Source of the DNA: JAGQOZ01 sp041399205
Lineage (GTDB): Bacteria; Planctomycetota; Planctomycetia; Pirellulales; Pirellulaceae
Direction: 5' to 3'
Assembly: GCA_041399205.1 (NCBI GenBank)
Contig: JAWKTK010000005.1
Coordinates: forward strand, 1-64,000
Length of the DNA: 64,000 nucleotides
This document shows positions 1-9,908 of the stretch, one piece after another (the first letter of the stretch is position 1; each line of letters begins with the position of its first letter). A program made the position numbers and the translations under genes. Under the pieces are notes generated by a model. That model saw nothing but the letters and a program-made list of their open reading frames with translations. It had not been told where the DNA came from and did no database searches.

Positions 1-498
1 GTGGAAATGGGGTTTTGCAATTTTCGCAATCCAAGATCACTAGAATATGCAGCGACCATCGCCGCGTGAACTCGACGCCCGTCAGCGAAATCGGGATCTG
101 TCCTTGCGAGCTCGACTTGTTCAGGTTGCGAGCCAGAAATGTCACTCGGTTTTCATCCATGTTGATCAGGCGGCGGTTCGATGAACACACACCAATCGTG
201 TTCAGAAATCGACGTTTTGAATTCAGCCCAGTCGGTTTCATTTCGAAGCGGTTCACACGTTCCGCCGAAATCCAATTCGTTTCGGCGCCGCAAGCGTCAG
301 CCGGCAGATCTCGCTACCGGTTGCAACGGCACATCGAAGCAAAACCCAACATCAAATCTCGCCGACTACGGGTCTCTTGAACAGAGCATTTGAGCATCGG
401 CGATTCCGCTCAAATAGAAACCTCACAACCAGCCGCCAAATCCAAACAAGTGGAGACACCGCCGGCCGGTCTCGCGATGTCAAATGCTTAGTGGTTAT
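1..498. repeat. Long direct repeat, copy 1 (cut by window edge)
   Basis: This stretch is nearly identical to 1703-2196, in the same orientation, with only scattered one- to few-base differences. Both copies end with the same segment (gcttagtggttat) and then diverge. The left end lies at the window boundary, so the true unit may be longer. On the minus strand the unit begins about 7 bases after the stop of the PARG-like gene. Several reading frames are open over part of the unit, but none gives a protein I recognise. Confidence 0.9.
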
Positions 499-504
499 GT
501 GCCG

Positions 505-1320
505 CTAATGAGCGACGCTGAGAGTATTTGCGAAGGTCTCCAGATTGAACCTGCTTTGTTTTCCTTTGCCGGGGATTGCAAACACCACCCTGTCAAACGC
601 CGGGCCGAAATCAGTGAGTGCATTTTTAGCTGTGTTTGATGCGATTGCAGGATCACCTCCAAATGCGCCGCACCCCCACGCTCCAAGCAGGACATTTGCG
701 ATTCCAACGTCGCTGGCAATTGCTAATACGTTTCTCCATCGGCGTTCAAAACATTGTTTGAGCAATGATGCATCGCCCGAATTGGCGAGGTAGGGCTTTG
801 AATTTGGGGCGGGCGCAGTCACTACGGATGATAGAAACGGGGTTTCGAGCAAATCGCCAGTCCCGCGAGTCTTAAAGAACGGCACTGCGGGACTGTATAT
901 CGCATAATCCGTGTAGAGTAGCGAAGACTGATTGCGGTTTGCGTCGTAGTATTCCATATGGCGGATGAGCGTCGGATACAAAGCGGAGCATCTGCATAAA
1001 TCTTCTTCTTGCGCCTTGGCGCCATTCAGAAATCCCCCGCCCGGGTTTCGTGCAGACGCGAAATTCAAAAGCAAGACTGGGCCCGACTTCGCCATTGTCT
1101 GGGCAATCGTCTGAGTGGTGCCATTGACAACCTCGATCGTGGGCTGGGTGCCGGACGGAAGTCGCTCTCGGAGCGCAGTCAATTGGTCAGGAGTGTAGAT
1201 ACGGGAGCCGTCGAGTGACGATTGAATGTACGGTTGGATCGCCACTTCGTGTCCGTTTGCGAAGTACACGCCACGATCAATGAGATCGAGTACGTCTTTG
1301 GCGTGTTGCTTGAGTGACAT
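505..1320 (-). CDS. Bacterial PARG-like macrodomain protein (TIGR02452/DUF2263 family)
   Basis: The 271-residue protein reads without a frame break. Residues 1-60 match the N-terminal helical region of this family. The signature lies around residues 86-110: a NFASARNPGGGFLNGA stretch followed by the AQEEDLCR motif, the GGG(X)nQEE arrangement that carries the catalytic glutamates of bacterial poly(ADP-ribose) glycohydrolases. A later GAWGCGAFGGDP segment fits the ribose/pyrophosphate-binding loop of macrodomains. The family removes ADP-ribose from modified targets in the cytoplasm. The actual substrate here is unknown. The gene stands alone between two copies of a ~495-bp direct repeat, close to a NADAR-family gene, so a linked role in NAD/ADP-ribose metabolism or defence is plausible but inferred. 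Length is normal for the family. Confidence 0.9.
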   Translation of the reverse strand: MSLKQHAKDVLDLIDRGVYFANGHEVAIQPYIQSSLDGSRIYTPDQLTALRERLPSGTQPTIEVVNGTTQTIAQTMAKSGPVLLLNFASARNPGGGFLNGAKAQEEDLCRCSALYPTLIRHMEYYDANRNQSSLLYTDYAIYSPAVPFFKTRGTGDLLETPFLSSVVTAPAPNSKPYLANSGDASLLKQCFERRWRNVLAIASDVGIANVLLGAWGCGAFGGDPAIASNTAKNALTDFGPAFDRVVFAIPGKGKQSRFNLETFANTLSVAH

Positions 1321-1702
1321 TTCAATTCTCGGTCAGATATTCAGCAGGCATTTGAATCTTGGAGAGACACGGAGGGACACTGGGGTGGCAAACAGGTTCG
1401 CGGTGCCGCTGGGGTGGCAAATAACGAATAACAAACTATTCCAAATGTCGCGAAGCGGAACGGCGGGATAGTTTGTCCGTTGAGCTGAGACGCTTCGCTG
1501 GGCGGTATGCGGATTTTAGACCAGCACGCCGCCCGAACATGTGTTGATTCTACCGCGGCGAGCGGGCTTGGGGCAAGTTAGATTTGCGAATGCGATCGCG
1601 ATTCACAGCGTTCTTCCCGTGGCAATGCCGAAATTGCGGCGGAGGGATGGGATGTAGGCAGCAACGAACCGATTCGTCGACGGTGTTCGCAAGATCTATT
1701 GG
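1321..1702. other. Gene-free spacer upstream of PARG-like gene
   Basis: No convincing gene is seen. The spacer contains a short gagacacggagggacac tract, two copies of a ctggggtggcaaa-like segment, and the stem-loop repeat listed at 1433-1492. The promoter of the minus-strand PARG-like gene should lie here, but no clear -35/-10 pair was found. Confidence 0.5.
1433..1492. repeat. Dispersed stem-loop repeat, copy A
   Basis: The segment starts with aaactat and contains the inverse atagttt about 25 bases further on, followed by gtccgttgagctgagacgc. A copy with the same layout and most of the same bases occurs at 40910-40970. The inverted ends could form a stem around a GC-rich loop. It is probably a planctomycete dispersed repeat (REP or MITE-like). 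An integron attC site was considered and not supported. Confidence 0.75.
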
Positions 1703-2196
1703 GTGGAAATGGGGTTTGCAATTTTCGCAATCCAAGATCACTAGAATATGCGGCGACCATCGCCGCGTGAACTCGACGCCCGTCAGCGAAATCGGGATCT
1801 GTCCTTGCGAGCTCGACTTGTTCAGGTTGCGAGCCAAATGTCACTCGGTTTTCATCCATGTTGATCAGGCGGCGGTTCGGTAGACACACGCAATCGTGTT
1901 CAGAAATCGACGTTTACAATTCAGCCAGTCCGGTTTCATTTCGAAGCGGTTCGTTCCGCCGAAATCCAATTCGTTTCGGCGCTTCGCAAGCGTCAGCCGG
2001 CAGATCTCACTACCGGTTGCAACGGCACATCGAAGCAAACCCAACATCAAATCTCGCCGACTACGGGTCTCTTGAACAAGGCATTTGAGCATCGGCGATT
2101 CCGCTCCAAATAGAAACCTCACAACCAGCCGCCAAATCCAAACAAGTGGAGACACCGCCGTGGCCAGTCTCGCGATGTCAAATGCTTAGTGGTTAT
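1703..2196. repeat. Long direct repeat, copy 2
   Basis: Same unit as 1-498. Sequence flanking the left side (1500-1702) has no counterpart inside the window because copy 1 is cut by the window edge. On the right the copies part company exactly after gcttagtggttat. The last 11 bases of the NADAR reading frame, including its stop, fall inside this copy. Minus-strand open frames of about 95-100 codons run through it, but they overlap each other and match no family I know. Confidence 0.9.
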
Positions 2197-2652
2197 TTTG
2201 CGTCGTTCCTGTCGGCGGTTGTGAGGCCCGCAGTTTGTCCCGAACATCCATTAGTATCTTACCAAGTTTGTTTTGCCCCGTTCCATCAGCACCCGCACCC
2301 CAGTAGTAGTCCCCTCGGGCATTCTCAACCAGTTCTTCGTCGGCCGTGTCGAAGTCGCTGCCGAATGTCGGGGTGTGTTTCGAATTTACGTGTTACGGCT
2401 CGATACTTGATCGAGTCTTTTGCTCTTCTTCAATCGTCACGTAGCGTATACTTCGTAGATCGCCCTAGGCCTTTGGCGTCACCGGGAGTTCGAGCACGTT
2501 GAATCGCCGCTTCGTGTTCGGTGCCAGCGAACTTCTGAGCCTGGAGTAATGTTCGACCGTTCGCCAATAGATGCCATCGAGTTCGAACCCGTGCGACGAG
2601 AAGTTGCAAAAGTCTCCGTATTCATCTGTCCGACTGCCAGTAAAATCGTCAT
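2186..2652 (-). CDS. NADAR-family protein (YbiA/RibX-like), frame-broken
   Basis: Joining frames on the minus strand gives a nearly complete NADAR domain of about 155 residues. It opens with DEYGDFCNFSSHGFELDG and WRTVEHY, continues after a one-base loss as QAQKFAGTEHEAAIQRAR and TPGDAKGLGR, and ends with ENARGDYYWGAGADGTGQNK followed by LGKILMDVRDKL. Besides the lost base after TVEHY there is an in-frame TGA where the family has a conserved tryptophan, and another lost base near the start. NADAR proteins act on NAD/ADP-ribose-linked compounds; YbiA-type members hydrolyse N-glycosidic bonds of riboflavin intermediates, and others remove ADP-ribose from guanine in DNA. An ATG at 2652 is chosen as start; a TTG at 2674 touches the transposon end. 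Errors in the sequence are more likely than true decay. Confidence 0.75.
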
Positions 2653-2695
2653 CCAGTAGGATCGCGATCGGCAATTCCCGGTTGAAGTAGGTCAG

Positions 2696-3984
2696 TTAGA
2701 TGGCCGTGGTAAATTGGCAAATTGATTTGGGGCGGGTATTGTTGTTGCGGATTCGTTGAGAACCATTGTGCAAGTGTGACATGGATTGAAAGACGAAGTG
2801 GCGAAAATAGAGGCGAATCTTGGTCCCACATCAATCGTCGACTGCTGAACTTTGCGAACCATGGAACACTTGGCAAGATAGCTCCTGAATCTGATCGACC
2901 GAAAAAGCGAGCATCATCAGCATGGCGAACACAACCGACAGGTTTTCTTCGCCATGACCGAAGCCAATGCTCAATTGATATCCCTTGATTCTTGAGCGTA
3001 TTAAACGTTTCGTTTTTCGATCTTCCATCGACTCGGCCACCACGCACGAAATGGAAAGCGTTTTCTTCATCGATTTTCAGATCGGTGACCCAACTAAAGC
3101 GAGCGATCTGGTCGCCTTGTTCGTTGTGTTCAACGTACCAAAAAATTGACGACGACATTCGAGTTACTTTGATTCAAAGCCAAGTTGTGCATGAAATGAA
3201 TTTCGCACCATAAATTTCGCTGGGGATCATGCCAATGCATGATCTCCATCCGACGTTCGCTTTCCGCCAGGTCCACTTGTTTCATGAGATAGGCGTGATC
3301 ATCCGGCTTGCATCCCAAAATAAAATGCATATACAACTTTCGCAACAGTCGAATGTGCGGCGCATTGCTGGCCAAACCGTCTTCGACCACGATTAGCTTC
3401 AAATGAGGATGTTCCTCGCGAATTTTCTCTAGCAAACGCTTGGAGGCATTTCGTTCGCAATCGTTTTTGGATTCGCCATCTTGCTTGACAATAGGTTCTG
3501 GAGCCAACGGAATCACCTGTCGCTGATCCGGATGCACGAGAACGGCTCCTAACATTTGATGGTAGTAGGTAACTTGACCATTCGCATGTTGTCGTTGCAG
3601 ACAAGAAGGACAATGAACTTTTTTCGACGAATAGTATTCGGTTCCGTCTAGCGAGAGCAAATAAGCTCCTTGGTGAAAGGCGAATTGCCGAAGGATACCG
3701 GACTGCTGCACGCTGCGAAAAACATCACGAAACAATGGTCGCAGCGAGTCGGGATCAATCGGATCGAGGATTTCTCGCATCCGCGTGTCGCTGGGAACGT
3801 TTTCGATATGATAGATGTTTTTCATGTTCTGATCATGGCGACGATCTTGGAAAGCCAATAGCGACGGATCTTTCAAAGAGAACAACGCAACACCCGACAT
3901 CAAGGCATCTGCTATGGAATAGGTCGAATCGCCCTTGCGATGATCCGAAATTCGCTGCGCAGCTTGATGGATCGTCTGCATCAA
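2696..3984 (-). CDS. DDE transposase (IS4-like superfamily), frame-broken
   Basis: The first 284 residues (3984 to about 3130) are in one frame and the C-terminal part continues in others to a stop at 2696. Likely catalytic residues are the aspartate of LSLDGTEY, the aspartate of VVEDGLASNAPH and the glutamate in the KNETFNTLKNQG segment, which corresponds to ENETFNTLKNQG in the second copy. A CPSC pair follows the first aspartate (VHCPSCLQRQ). At least two indels interrupt the C-terminal third, as the intact reading of the inverted copy at 4145-4618 shows. The protein would cut and join the ends of its own element. Exact IS family was not determined. Confidence 0.8.
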
Positions 3985-4144
3985 TGGATCGAAGGAAACT
4001 CGTTTTCGCGTTCATAAGTTTGACATGGCGGACCTCGATAAGAGAAAGCCGCGAAGCCCTTCGCGATGTGAGAAAATCAAGTCCAGGAATGATAGGGGCA
4101 AAACATCGCACCGCCAACCTCGCTGCCATTGACAGCATCAAAAA

Positions 4145-4618
4145 ATGCCAGCTCAGCTAGCTGCCCAAAAAGCCGAGAAAAAAGCCACTTCGTTCAGCCG
4201 CCGGGAATTGCTGGTCGTCAATTTTTTGCGGTACGTCGAACACAACGAACAAGGTGATCGGGTAGCTTGTTTCAGTTGGGTAACGGACTTGAGCATCAAC
4301 GAAGACAATGCTTTGCATTTGGTGCGAGGTGGCCGAGCTCGCTGGAAGATCGAAAACGAAACGTTTAACACGCTCAAGAATCAAGGATATCAATTCGAGC
4401 ACAATTTCGGTCATGGCGAAGAGAACCTGTCGGTTGTGTTCGCCATGCTGATGATGCTCGCTTTTTCGGTCGATCAGATTCAGGAGCTATCTTGCCAAGT
4501 GTTTCAAGCGGTTCGCAAAAGGTTCAGCAGTCGACGTTTGATGTGGGATCACATTCGCTCTCATTTTCGCCACTTCGTCTTTCAATCCATGTCACACTTG
4601 CACTTTCCGTTCTGTTGA
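4145..4618 (+). pseudogene. C-terminal fragment of the same transposase, inverted copy
   Basis: From about 4215 the reading frame matches the C-terminal third of the transposase encoded at 2696-3984. It includes YVEHNEQGDRVACFSWVTDL, the catalytic-glutamate region WKIENETFNTLKNQGYQFEH, and GHGEENLSVVFAMLMMLAFS. The N-terminal two thirds are absent, so the fragment cannot encode an active enzyme alone. The first ~25 residues (MPAQLAAQKAEKKATSF) probably belong to the junction rather than the transposase, though part may be natural. It lies tail-out, facing away from the minus-strand copy. Confidence 0.8.
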
Positions 4619-4857
4619 ATGAATCCGCGACAAATTTACCGCCCAAATCAATTAGCCAATTTGTCACGGCCACCTAACTGACCTACTTCAACCGGGAATT
4701 ACTGAAGTTGAACTAATGGCAAAAAGCGAATTACCGCCACACCCCAAAGTTGGCCCAAATAAATCATGCATTTTTGCATGCTTTACTGCTTGCCTTAATA
4801 CATTACGGCCGACCGTTTCCCTGAGCCAAGTTCCTTGCGGAAGAAGGAGAGTCAACG

Positions 4858-5261
4858 TGCCGACCAAGACAAAGCGAAATACCAAGGCGGTCGAGGCCAC
4901 TGAAATCAGAGGACTTCACGGTGTTCGCATTGTCACCATCGGCGGCGAATCGAAGCAGATTGCGGTACAAACTTGGCATGGCACGCGAAGTGTTCGGACG
5001 GTTGGTCAACGTGTCAGTTCGTGCAGTCGCGACGATTGAATCAGCCAGAAGAAGGTGGACAAGCTTCAACGAAACTATGTAGAAGTCAAACGCCTTTGCG
5101 ACTCGTTGAGCGAGGTAGTAGATTCGTCGTCGCTTGGCGAATGGTTCGATACTCCGAACGATGCTTTTGGTGGATCGAAGCCAGTTGGGCATTATTGAAC
5201 GAGGCGAGATTGATCGGCTTTGGGAAATGTTTATCGTCTCAGGTCAGGGATGCCCGGTTAA
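4858..5261 (+). CDS. DUF2384 antitoxin-like protein (Xre/MbcA/ParS type), frame-broken
   Basis: A GTG start at 4858 follows a gaaggagag ribosome site. Joined frames give about 135 residues: VPTKTKRNTKAVEATEIRGL, then a helix-turn-helix-like LGMAREVFGRLVNVSVRAVA and TIESARR, a charged linker (KVDKLQRNYVEVKRLCDSLS), then the DUF2384 core around SSLGEWFDTPNDAFGGSKPV and IIERGEIDRLWEMFYRLRSG. Four frame changes are needed, three of them single missing bases. The DUF2384 core binds the cognate toxin (often a RES-domain NAD phosphorylase) in known systems. No RES toxin is readable in the next 400 bases, so the gene is either an orphan or its partner is unrecognisable. It could act as an autorepressor through the HTH. 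Confidence 0.7.
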
Positions 5262-5664
5262 ACCAATCGCAAACCCAACACAAACGGCAGCGCGGCACCC
5301 AGAGATCGTCGTTCGTATTCGCACGATGGCCAAATGACACCAGACAACTTGCGATGCCGGCGACAATGCGATTGCTCGCCACCATGATGAACTCGATACT
5401 CATGGCGGTGTTCACGGGGACACCATCGGCGCAAACGCTTTCCGCCGAATGCTCGGCTCCGGCAATTCTGATTCTTTTTCGCACCAAACGGCTGGCAATG
5501 CGCGAATTGGCACCTTACTTGTTGGGCGCGGTGGACTGTGCGATATTGGAACCCGGATGGACTTCAATTGCCAACCATGTTTGTTTCGGTTCGGCAAGAC
5601 TGTTGGAATTCAATTGCGAACCATTCGGTACGGCAAGACTATTAGCAAGATGGGCGAGTGACAC
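5262..5664 (+). other. Unassigned stretch between DUF2384 gene and hisA
   Basis: Open frames exist on both strands but none resembles a known family, even allowing frame joins. A direct repeat of ttcgg-tcggcaagact (5590 and 5627 region) is visible. A toxin partner for the preceding antitoxin-like gene would be expected here. I could not read the RES-domain pattern in any frame. Confidence 0.4.
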
Positions 5665-6384
5665 ATGCAGCCAGCCATTGATCTTCGCAGCGAAGAATTG
5701 CGTACGTCTGCAGCAAGGTGATTATGGTCGTGAAACCGTGTTTGGAGATGACCCGCGTCCATGGCTCGACATTGGATTGACCAAGGTGGCGAATGCCTGC
5801 ATTTGGTGGATCTGGATGGTGCTCGAGACGGTTCGCTGATCAACGAACAGGCAATTCGCAATATCTTGGCGGCGGTCGGCGTCCCGTGCGAACTGGGCGG
5901 TGGAATTCGTGACGAACAAGCCATCCAACGTTTGTTAGATCTCGGGCTCCACTCGGCTGGTGCTGGGGACCAAGGCCTTAAAGAACCCGAATGGTTCGCC
6001 TTGATGGCCGAAAAATATCCGCACAAACTGGTCCTGGGAATTGACGCCAATGGATTCGTGGCCACTGGACGGTTGGCTGGAAACCAGTGAAACTCAAGCC
6101 ACCGAGCTGGCTCAACAGTTTCTAAACTGCCCATTGATGCCATTGTCTACACGGATATCGCTCGCGATGGCATGCTAAACGGCCCCAATATTCCGGCCAT
6201 GCAAGAAATGAAACGAGCCGTTTCCTGCCCTGTTGTGGCGTCGGGTGGCGTTTCCTGTCGACAGATATCAAGCCTAGCCAACGCGGGATTGGATGCATGC
6301 ATTGTGGGACGAGCACTCTACGACGATAAAGTAGAACTGGCTGATCTCGTTGCCATTGGAAAAGACGCGAACACGAGCTCTTAA
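5665..6384 (+). CDS. hisA: HisA, ProFAR isomerase, frame-broken
   Basis: HisA converts ProFAR to PRFAR in histidine biosynthesis, a cytoplasmic TIM-barrel isomerisation. From an ATG at 5665 the joined reading gives PAIDLR, then CVRLQQGDYGRETVFGDDP, MARHWIDQGGECLHLVDLDG, ARDGSLINEQAIRNILAAVG, VPCELGGGIRD, and after another break DAIVYTDIARDGMLNGPN and PVVASGGVS. The catalytic aspartates expected at the start (AIDL) and in YTDIARDGM are both present. At least three one-base breaks disrupt the frame. The total of about 240 residues equals the family length. Neighbouring his genes are not visible; the gene is followed 72 bases later by an EF-G paralogue on the same strand. Confidence 0.85.
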
Positions 6385-6456
6385 ACTAGACTAGAAACAC
6401 ATGACGAGCAGAGGTGGCGGGATTCATTACTTCGGGATTCTGATGCAGAAATAGCC

Positions 6457-8550
6457 ATGGCAGAAATCTTCGACGCAAAAATCGATTCGAAACGTTGTCT
6501 TCTGCGGTCACGGTTCGGCTGGAAAAACAGCTCTGATTGATCAGTTGCTTGTCAATTCCGGCGGCCCAAGTCAGGTCGGCCCAGCGTGGACGAAGGCACC
6601 AGCTTTTGTGATTTCGATCCAGAAGAAAAGCATCAAACATTCCATTGAAGACACTATCCTTAAAAAATTTCTACAAAGGTGACATTCGCTTCAATGTCAT
6701 TGATACGCCAGGCTATCCGATTTCATCGGCCAAACCATCAGTGCAATGTACGGAGTAGACACCGCTGCGATTGTCATTAACGCCCATGCCGGAATCGAAG
6801 TGAATACCCGCCGAGTCTTCCAAGAAGCCGGCAAAGCGGGTCTGGAGACGCATCATTGTTATCAACAAGATGGATGATGAAAACGTCAACTTTGAAGACC
6901 TAGTTGGCAGCATTCAAGAGCTATGGGGAAGCGCATGCGTGCCGCTCACCGTACCGATCGGCCATGGACATGATCTAAAGGGCGTCGTAAATACGCTGGT
7001 GCAGAATTCGGACACAACTGGCCCTAATTGATCGAATTCGATTCGCGAACTCATTGATCGAATCGATCATTGAAGTTGATGAAGCCGTGATGGAACGATA
7101 CTTCGAAGGAACGCCTCCACCGAAGAACTTTCGCAACTCATGGTCAAAGCCATCGCACAAGGAAGTTTGATTCCGATACTTTGCTGTTCGGCCAAGAACA
7201 ATATCGGATTGGACGAGGTGGTCGATGCCATGACCATGTGCTGCTTACCTCCCGATGTCGTCGCCAGGACAGGACGCCAGGAAGTGAAGCGGTGAAGATT
7301 GGATTCAATGCCGACGGTCTACTGATTGCCGAGTTTTCAAGACGCGTATTGATCCCTTTGTCCGGCTCAACTACATTCGCGTCTTCAGCGGAACCATGAA
7401 AAAGACGATCATGTAGAAGCCAGTACCGCTCGCAAGGGCATCAAACTAGGACCGCTGCTGGACGTTCAGGCAGACGAGACTTCGCCGGTGGACTCAGCCG
7501 GCCCCGGAACATTGTGGCAATTGCCGAAATATGGACGACCTGCACACCGGCAGCAGTCTGGGGAAATTCGCGCTGAGAAATTCCCTTCCCAGCATGGTTG
7601 GCTTGGCGGTGAGCCCAAAAATCGAGGTGACGAAGCCAAGCTTTCCGGCCTTTGGCCAAAGTAACCGAAGATCCCACGTTTCATTTGGAACGAGACCCGC
7701 AGACCAAAGAACTGGTCATGACAGGCATGAGCGAATTGCATCTGGGCATGATCAAAGAACGGTTGGCTCGGCGAGACAAACTGGAACTGGAAACCAAAGA
7801 ACCCAAGATTCCTTATCGAGAAACCATTCAGATACCCGCCGATAAGCATCGGCACAAGAAGCAGTCTGGTGGACGAGGCCAATTCAGGGGAAGTTCATAT
7901 TCATATGTATCCCTTGCCACGAGGAACAGAGATTTCCGAATTCTTGACGAAAGCTCGCTTCCCTTCGCTGAAAGAACACCACTACGACGAAAAGAATAAT
8001 TTCTTGTGGGTTGATTCCATTGTCGGTGGTTCGATCCCCGGAAACTTCCTGCCGGCCATCGAAAAAGGGTTCAAAGAACGGTTGGCACGAGGTGTCATCG
8101 CCGGCTACCAAATTCAAAACGTCTGCGTGGACGTCCACTTTGGCAAGCACCACCCCGTGGATAGTTCTGAAGCGGCGTTCGAGACAACGCTTCTATGGCG
8201 TTTCGCAATGTCTTCCAACAAGCAAAGCCCAGTCTGTTGGAACCGATTGTCTCGTTACAAGTTTCCGTTCCGGAAGATCATGTCGGTGACGTGTACAGCG
8301 ATATGTCAGGTCGTCGAGGCCGAGTTCTTGGCAGTGACTCCATGGGCGGTGGCATGCAAATGGTCAAAGCCGAAGCACCGCTGTCGGAAATCACCACGTA
8401 CGCTCGCAGTCTTTCCAGTTATGACGGGAGGGGGCAGGGGAGCTTTACCATGGAATTCAGCCATTATGATGTTGTCCCCGGCAATATTCAGCAATCCTCT
8501 CCAAAGCCAAGCTGGAAGAGGAAAGACGAAGGCTGGCCAGCGACAGCTGA
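6457..8550 (+). CDS. Elongation factor G paralogue (EF-G2-like GTPase), frame-broken
   Basis: The reconstruction is about 700 residues, starting MAEIFDAKI at 6457 and ending with KAKLEEERRLASDS at 8550. The GTPase motifs are G1 GHGSAGKT, G3 DTPGY, and G4 NKMD. Domain II/III follow (SVDS... region around 7450-7700), then TGMSELHLGMIKERL, domain IV with GGRGQFGEVHI, and domain V with GDVYSDMSGRRGRVLGSDSM. The G1 and G3 wording (GHGSAGKT, DTPGYPDF) fits the EF-G2/EF-G-like branch better than canonical FusA, whose role can be ribosome recycling or remain auxiliary. Six or more one-base breaks interrupt the frame, unlikely in a natural gene that otherwise keeps every motif. Confidence 0.85.
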
Positions 8551-8860
8551 ACATGGCTTGAAAACACCAACAAGGTGCCGGATCGGGCGAACCAAGGCTT
8601 CTTGGCCCCTTTGCCATTGGCTCTTCCGAGCCAAATAGACCGAATAAATCGTAATAGTGCGAATTGTCGAATTAACTCCATTTGATTAATTCGCTAAATT
8701 ACGTACCATTCCAAGCGTTAGTTCTTTGGCTATTCTCTCTATTCGGAAGAGTCATTCTATGTGTTCGAATGTTATCCTGTTCTCGCTAGTTCGCTCGTTT
8801 GGCGGCTGCATCTGTTGACTGCGGGCAAACCGGGCAAACTTTGTTTGTTGGCGAAGCAGT

Positions 8861-9888
8861 TTGTTTCGCCGTCTGAAGGAGAATTGCGTCATTCGCAACG
8901 ACGCTTCAGGATATGATCACGAGAACCAACCCGCAGCATCCGACTTTCATCTGAAAGAGCAACTCCCCGAGCTGACCAATCGCATTGTCGGGAAACGTAT
9001 CCTTGCATTGGAACCATCAATCATTTGGGGCATTGCGGCTCTGCAAGCTACGACGTGGTGGTTTCCATCATTGAATGCAAAATCATCTTTCCGGGCTATC
9101 AGAAACGAGAAAAAATTGCATCTGGGCAATATCACGTATCATGTTGGCGACCTGATCGACGGACTGCACGACAAACTCACCACTCAGATTGCTCATAAAA
9201 GCAACATGACGATCGAGTGCGTCGAGAATTAGATCCGTGTGACATTGCGGATATTGATTACAAGCCAAAGCACAAGCAATTGCAATTCGCTTCCTGGAAC
9301 GCATTCCTCATTTGCGAGAAACGTTGGCTACCGATGTGCAAGCGTCATTGATGGCGACCCGGCATGCACTAGTCGAGACGAAGTGATCTTCTGCTATCTG
9401 GTTTGGAAGCGATCACCATATACCGAGTGTACTGAACTTCGTCAGCTGGACGTGCCCTTCATTCCCAGGATGATGACCGAAAGATGATATCCTTAAACCA
9501 GGATCGATATTCATCCCGGTGCTACCATTAGCGAATTATTTCTTCATTGATCACGGGACAGGCGTTGTCATTAGCGAAACGTGCGAAATTGGCAGCACGT
9601 CAAAGCTGTATCAGGTGTGACGCTGGGCGCGTGAGGCTTTGCGACCGATGGCGATGGAAACTTGGTTCGTGGTGGTGTCAAACGGCATCCGACGATTCAG
9701 GATCGAGTGGTCATTTATACGAACGCAACGGTATTGGGCGGCGACAATTATCGGCCACGACGCGGTCATCGGTTCCAGCGTCTGGATCACTCGTAGCGTC
9801 GATCCACACCACGGTCATCCTCGAAAAGCCCAAGCTACAGTGCGCGGCTGAAGAACCGGAAATGGACGCCATTAACTTTCGCATCTAA
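8861..9888 (+). CDS. cysE: Serine O-acetyltransferase (EpsC/CysE type), frame-broken
   Basis: The enzyme makes O-acetylserine from serine and acetyl-CoA for cysteine synthesis. The joined frames show the longer EpsC-type N-terminal domain (HLKEQLPELTNRIV, FPGYQKREKLHLGNITYHVG, ATDVQASL, GDPACTSRDEVIFCYPGLEA) and the left-handed beta-helix catalytic domain (FFIDHGTGVVISETCEIG, YQGVTLGA, RHPTIQDRVVIYTNATVLGG, IIGHDAVIGSSVWITRSV, TTVILEKPKLQ). The hexapeptide-repeat histidine of DHGTG is kept. The start is uncertain: the frame is open from a TTG at 8861, while an ATG at 8914 would be in another frame. About six breaks are needed. It ends 20 bases before the convergent YfhO-like gene. Confidence 0.85.
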
Positions 9889-9908
9889 TTGCATTCCGTT
9901 CCGTTTAT

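Larger units (their letters stand above)
2673..4705. mobile_element. Two inverted, diverged copies of one DDE insertion sequence
   Basis: The outer ends at about 2673 and 4705 are inverted copies of a segment that starts aattcccggttgaagtaggt. Inward from each end lies the 3' part of the same transposase gene, on - at the left and on + at the right. The left copy is nearly full length; the right copy holds only the C-terminal third. The copies differ at many positions (for example KIDEENAFHF against SINEDNALHL), so they are separate elements rather than a simple fold-back copying artefact. Confidence 0.75.

Noticed and set aside
1433..1500. Stem-loop repeat as an integron attC site
   Set aside because: A gttgagc matching the GTTRRRY pattern exists, but no matching RYYYAAC partner at the right distance was found on either strand, and the repeat lacks the usual paired arms of an attC site.
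1865..2155. Open minus-strand frame of 96 codons inside the direct repeat
   Set aside because: It resembles no family, overlaps other open frames of similar length and is disrupted in copy 1.
3735..4141. Open frames on both strands over the transposase start
   Set aside because: They are antisense shadows or cross the junction of the two inverted copies.
5262..5664. A RES-domain toxin following the antitoxin-like gene
   Set aside because: I searched all frames for the RES-type arginine/glutamate pattern and could not find it.
5610..6143. Minus-strand 177-codon frame over hisA
   Set aside because: Antisense to HisA motifs; its composition is that of a shadow.
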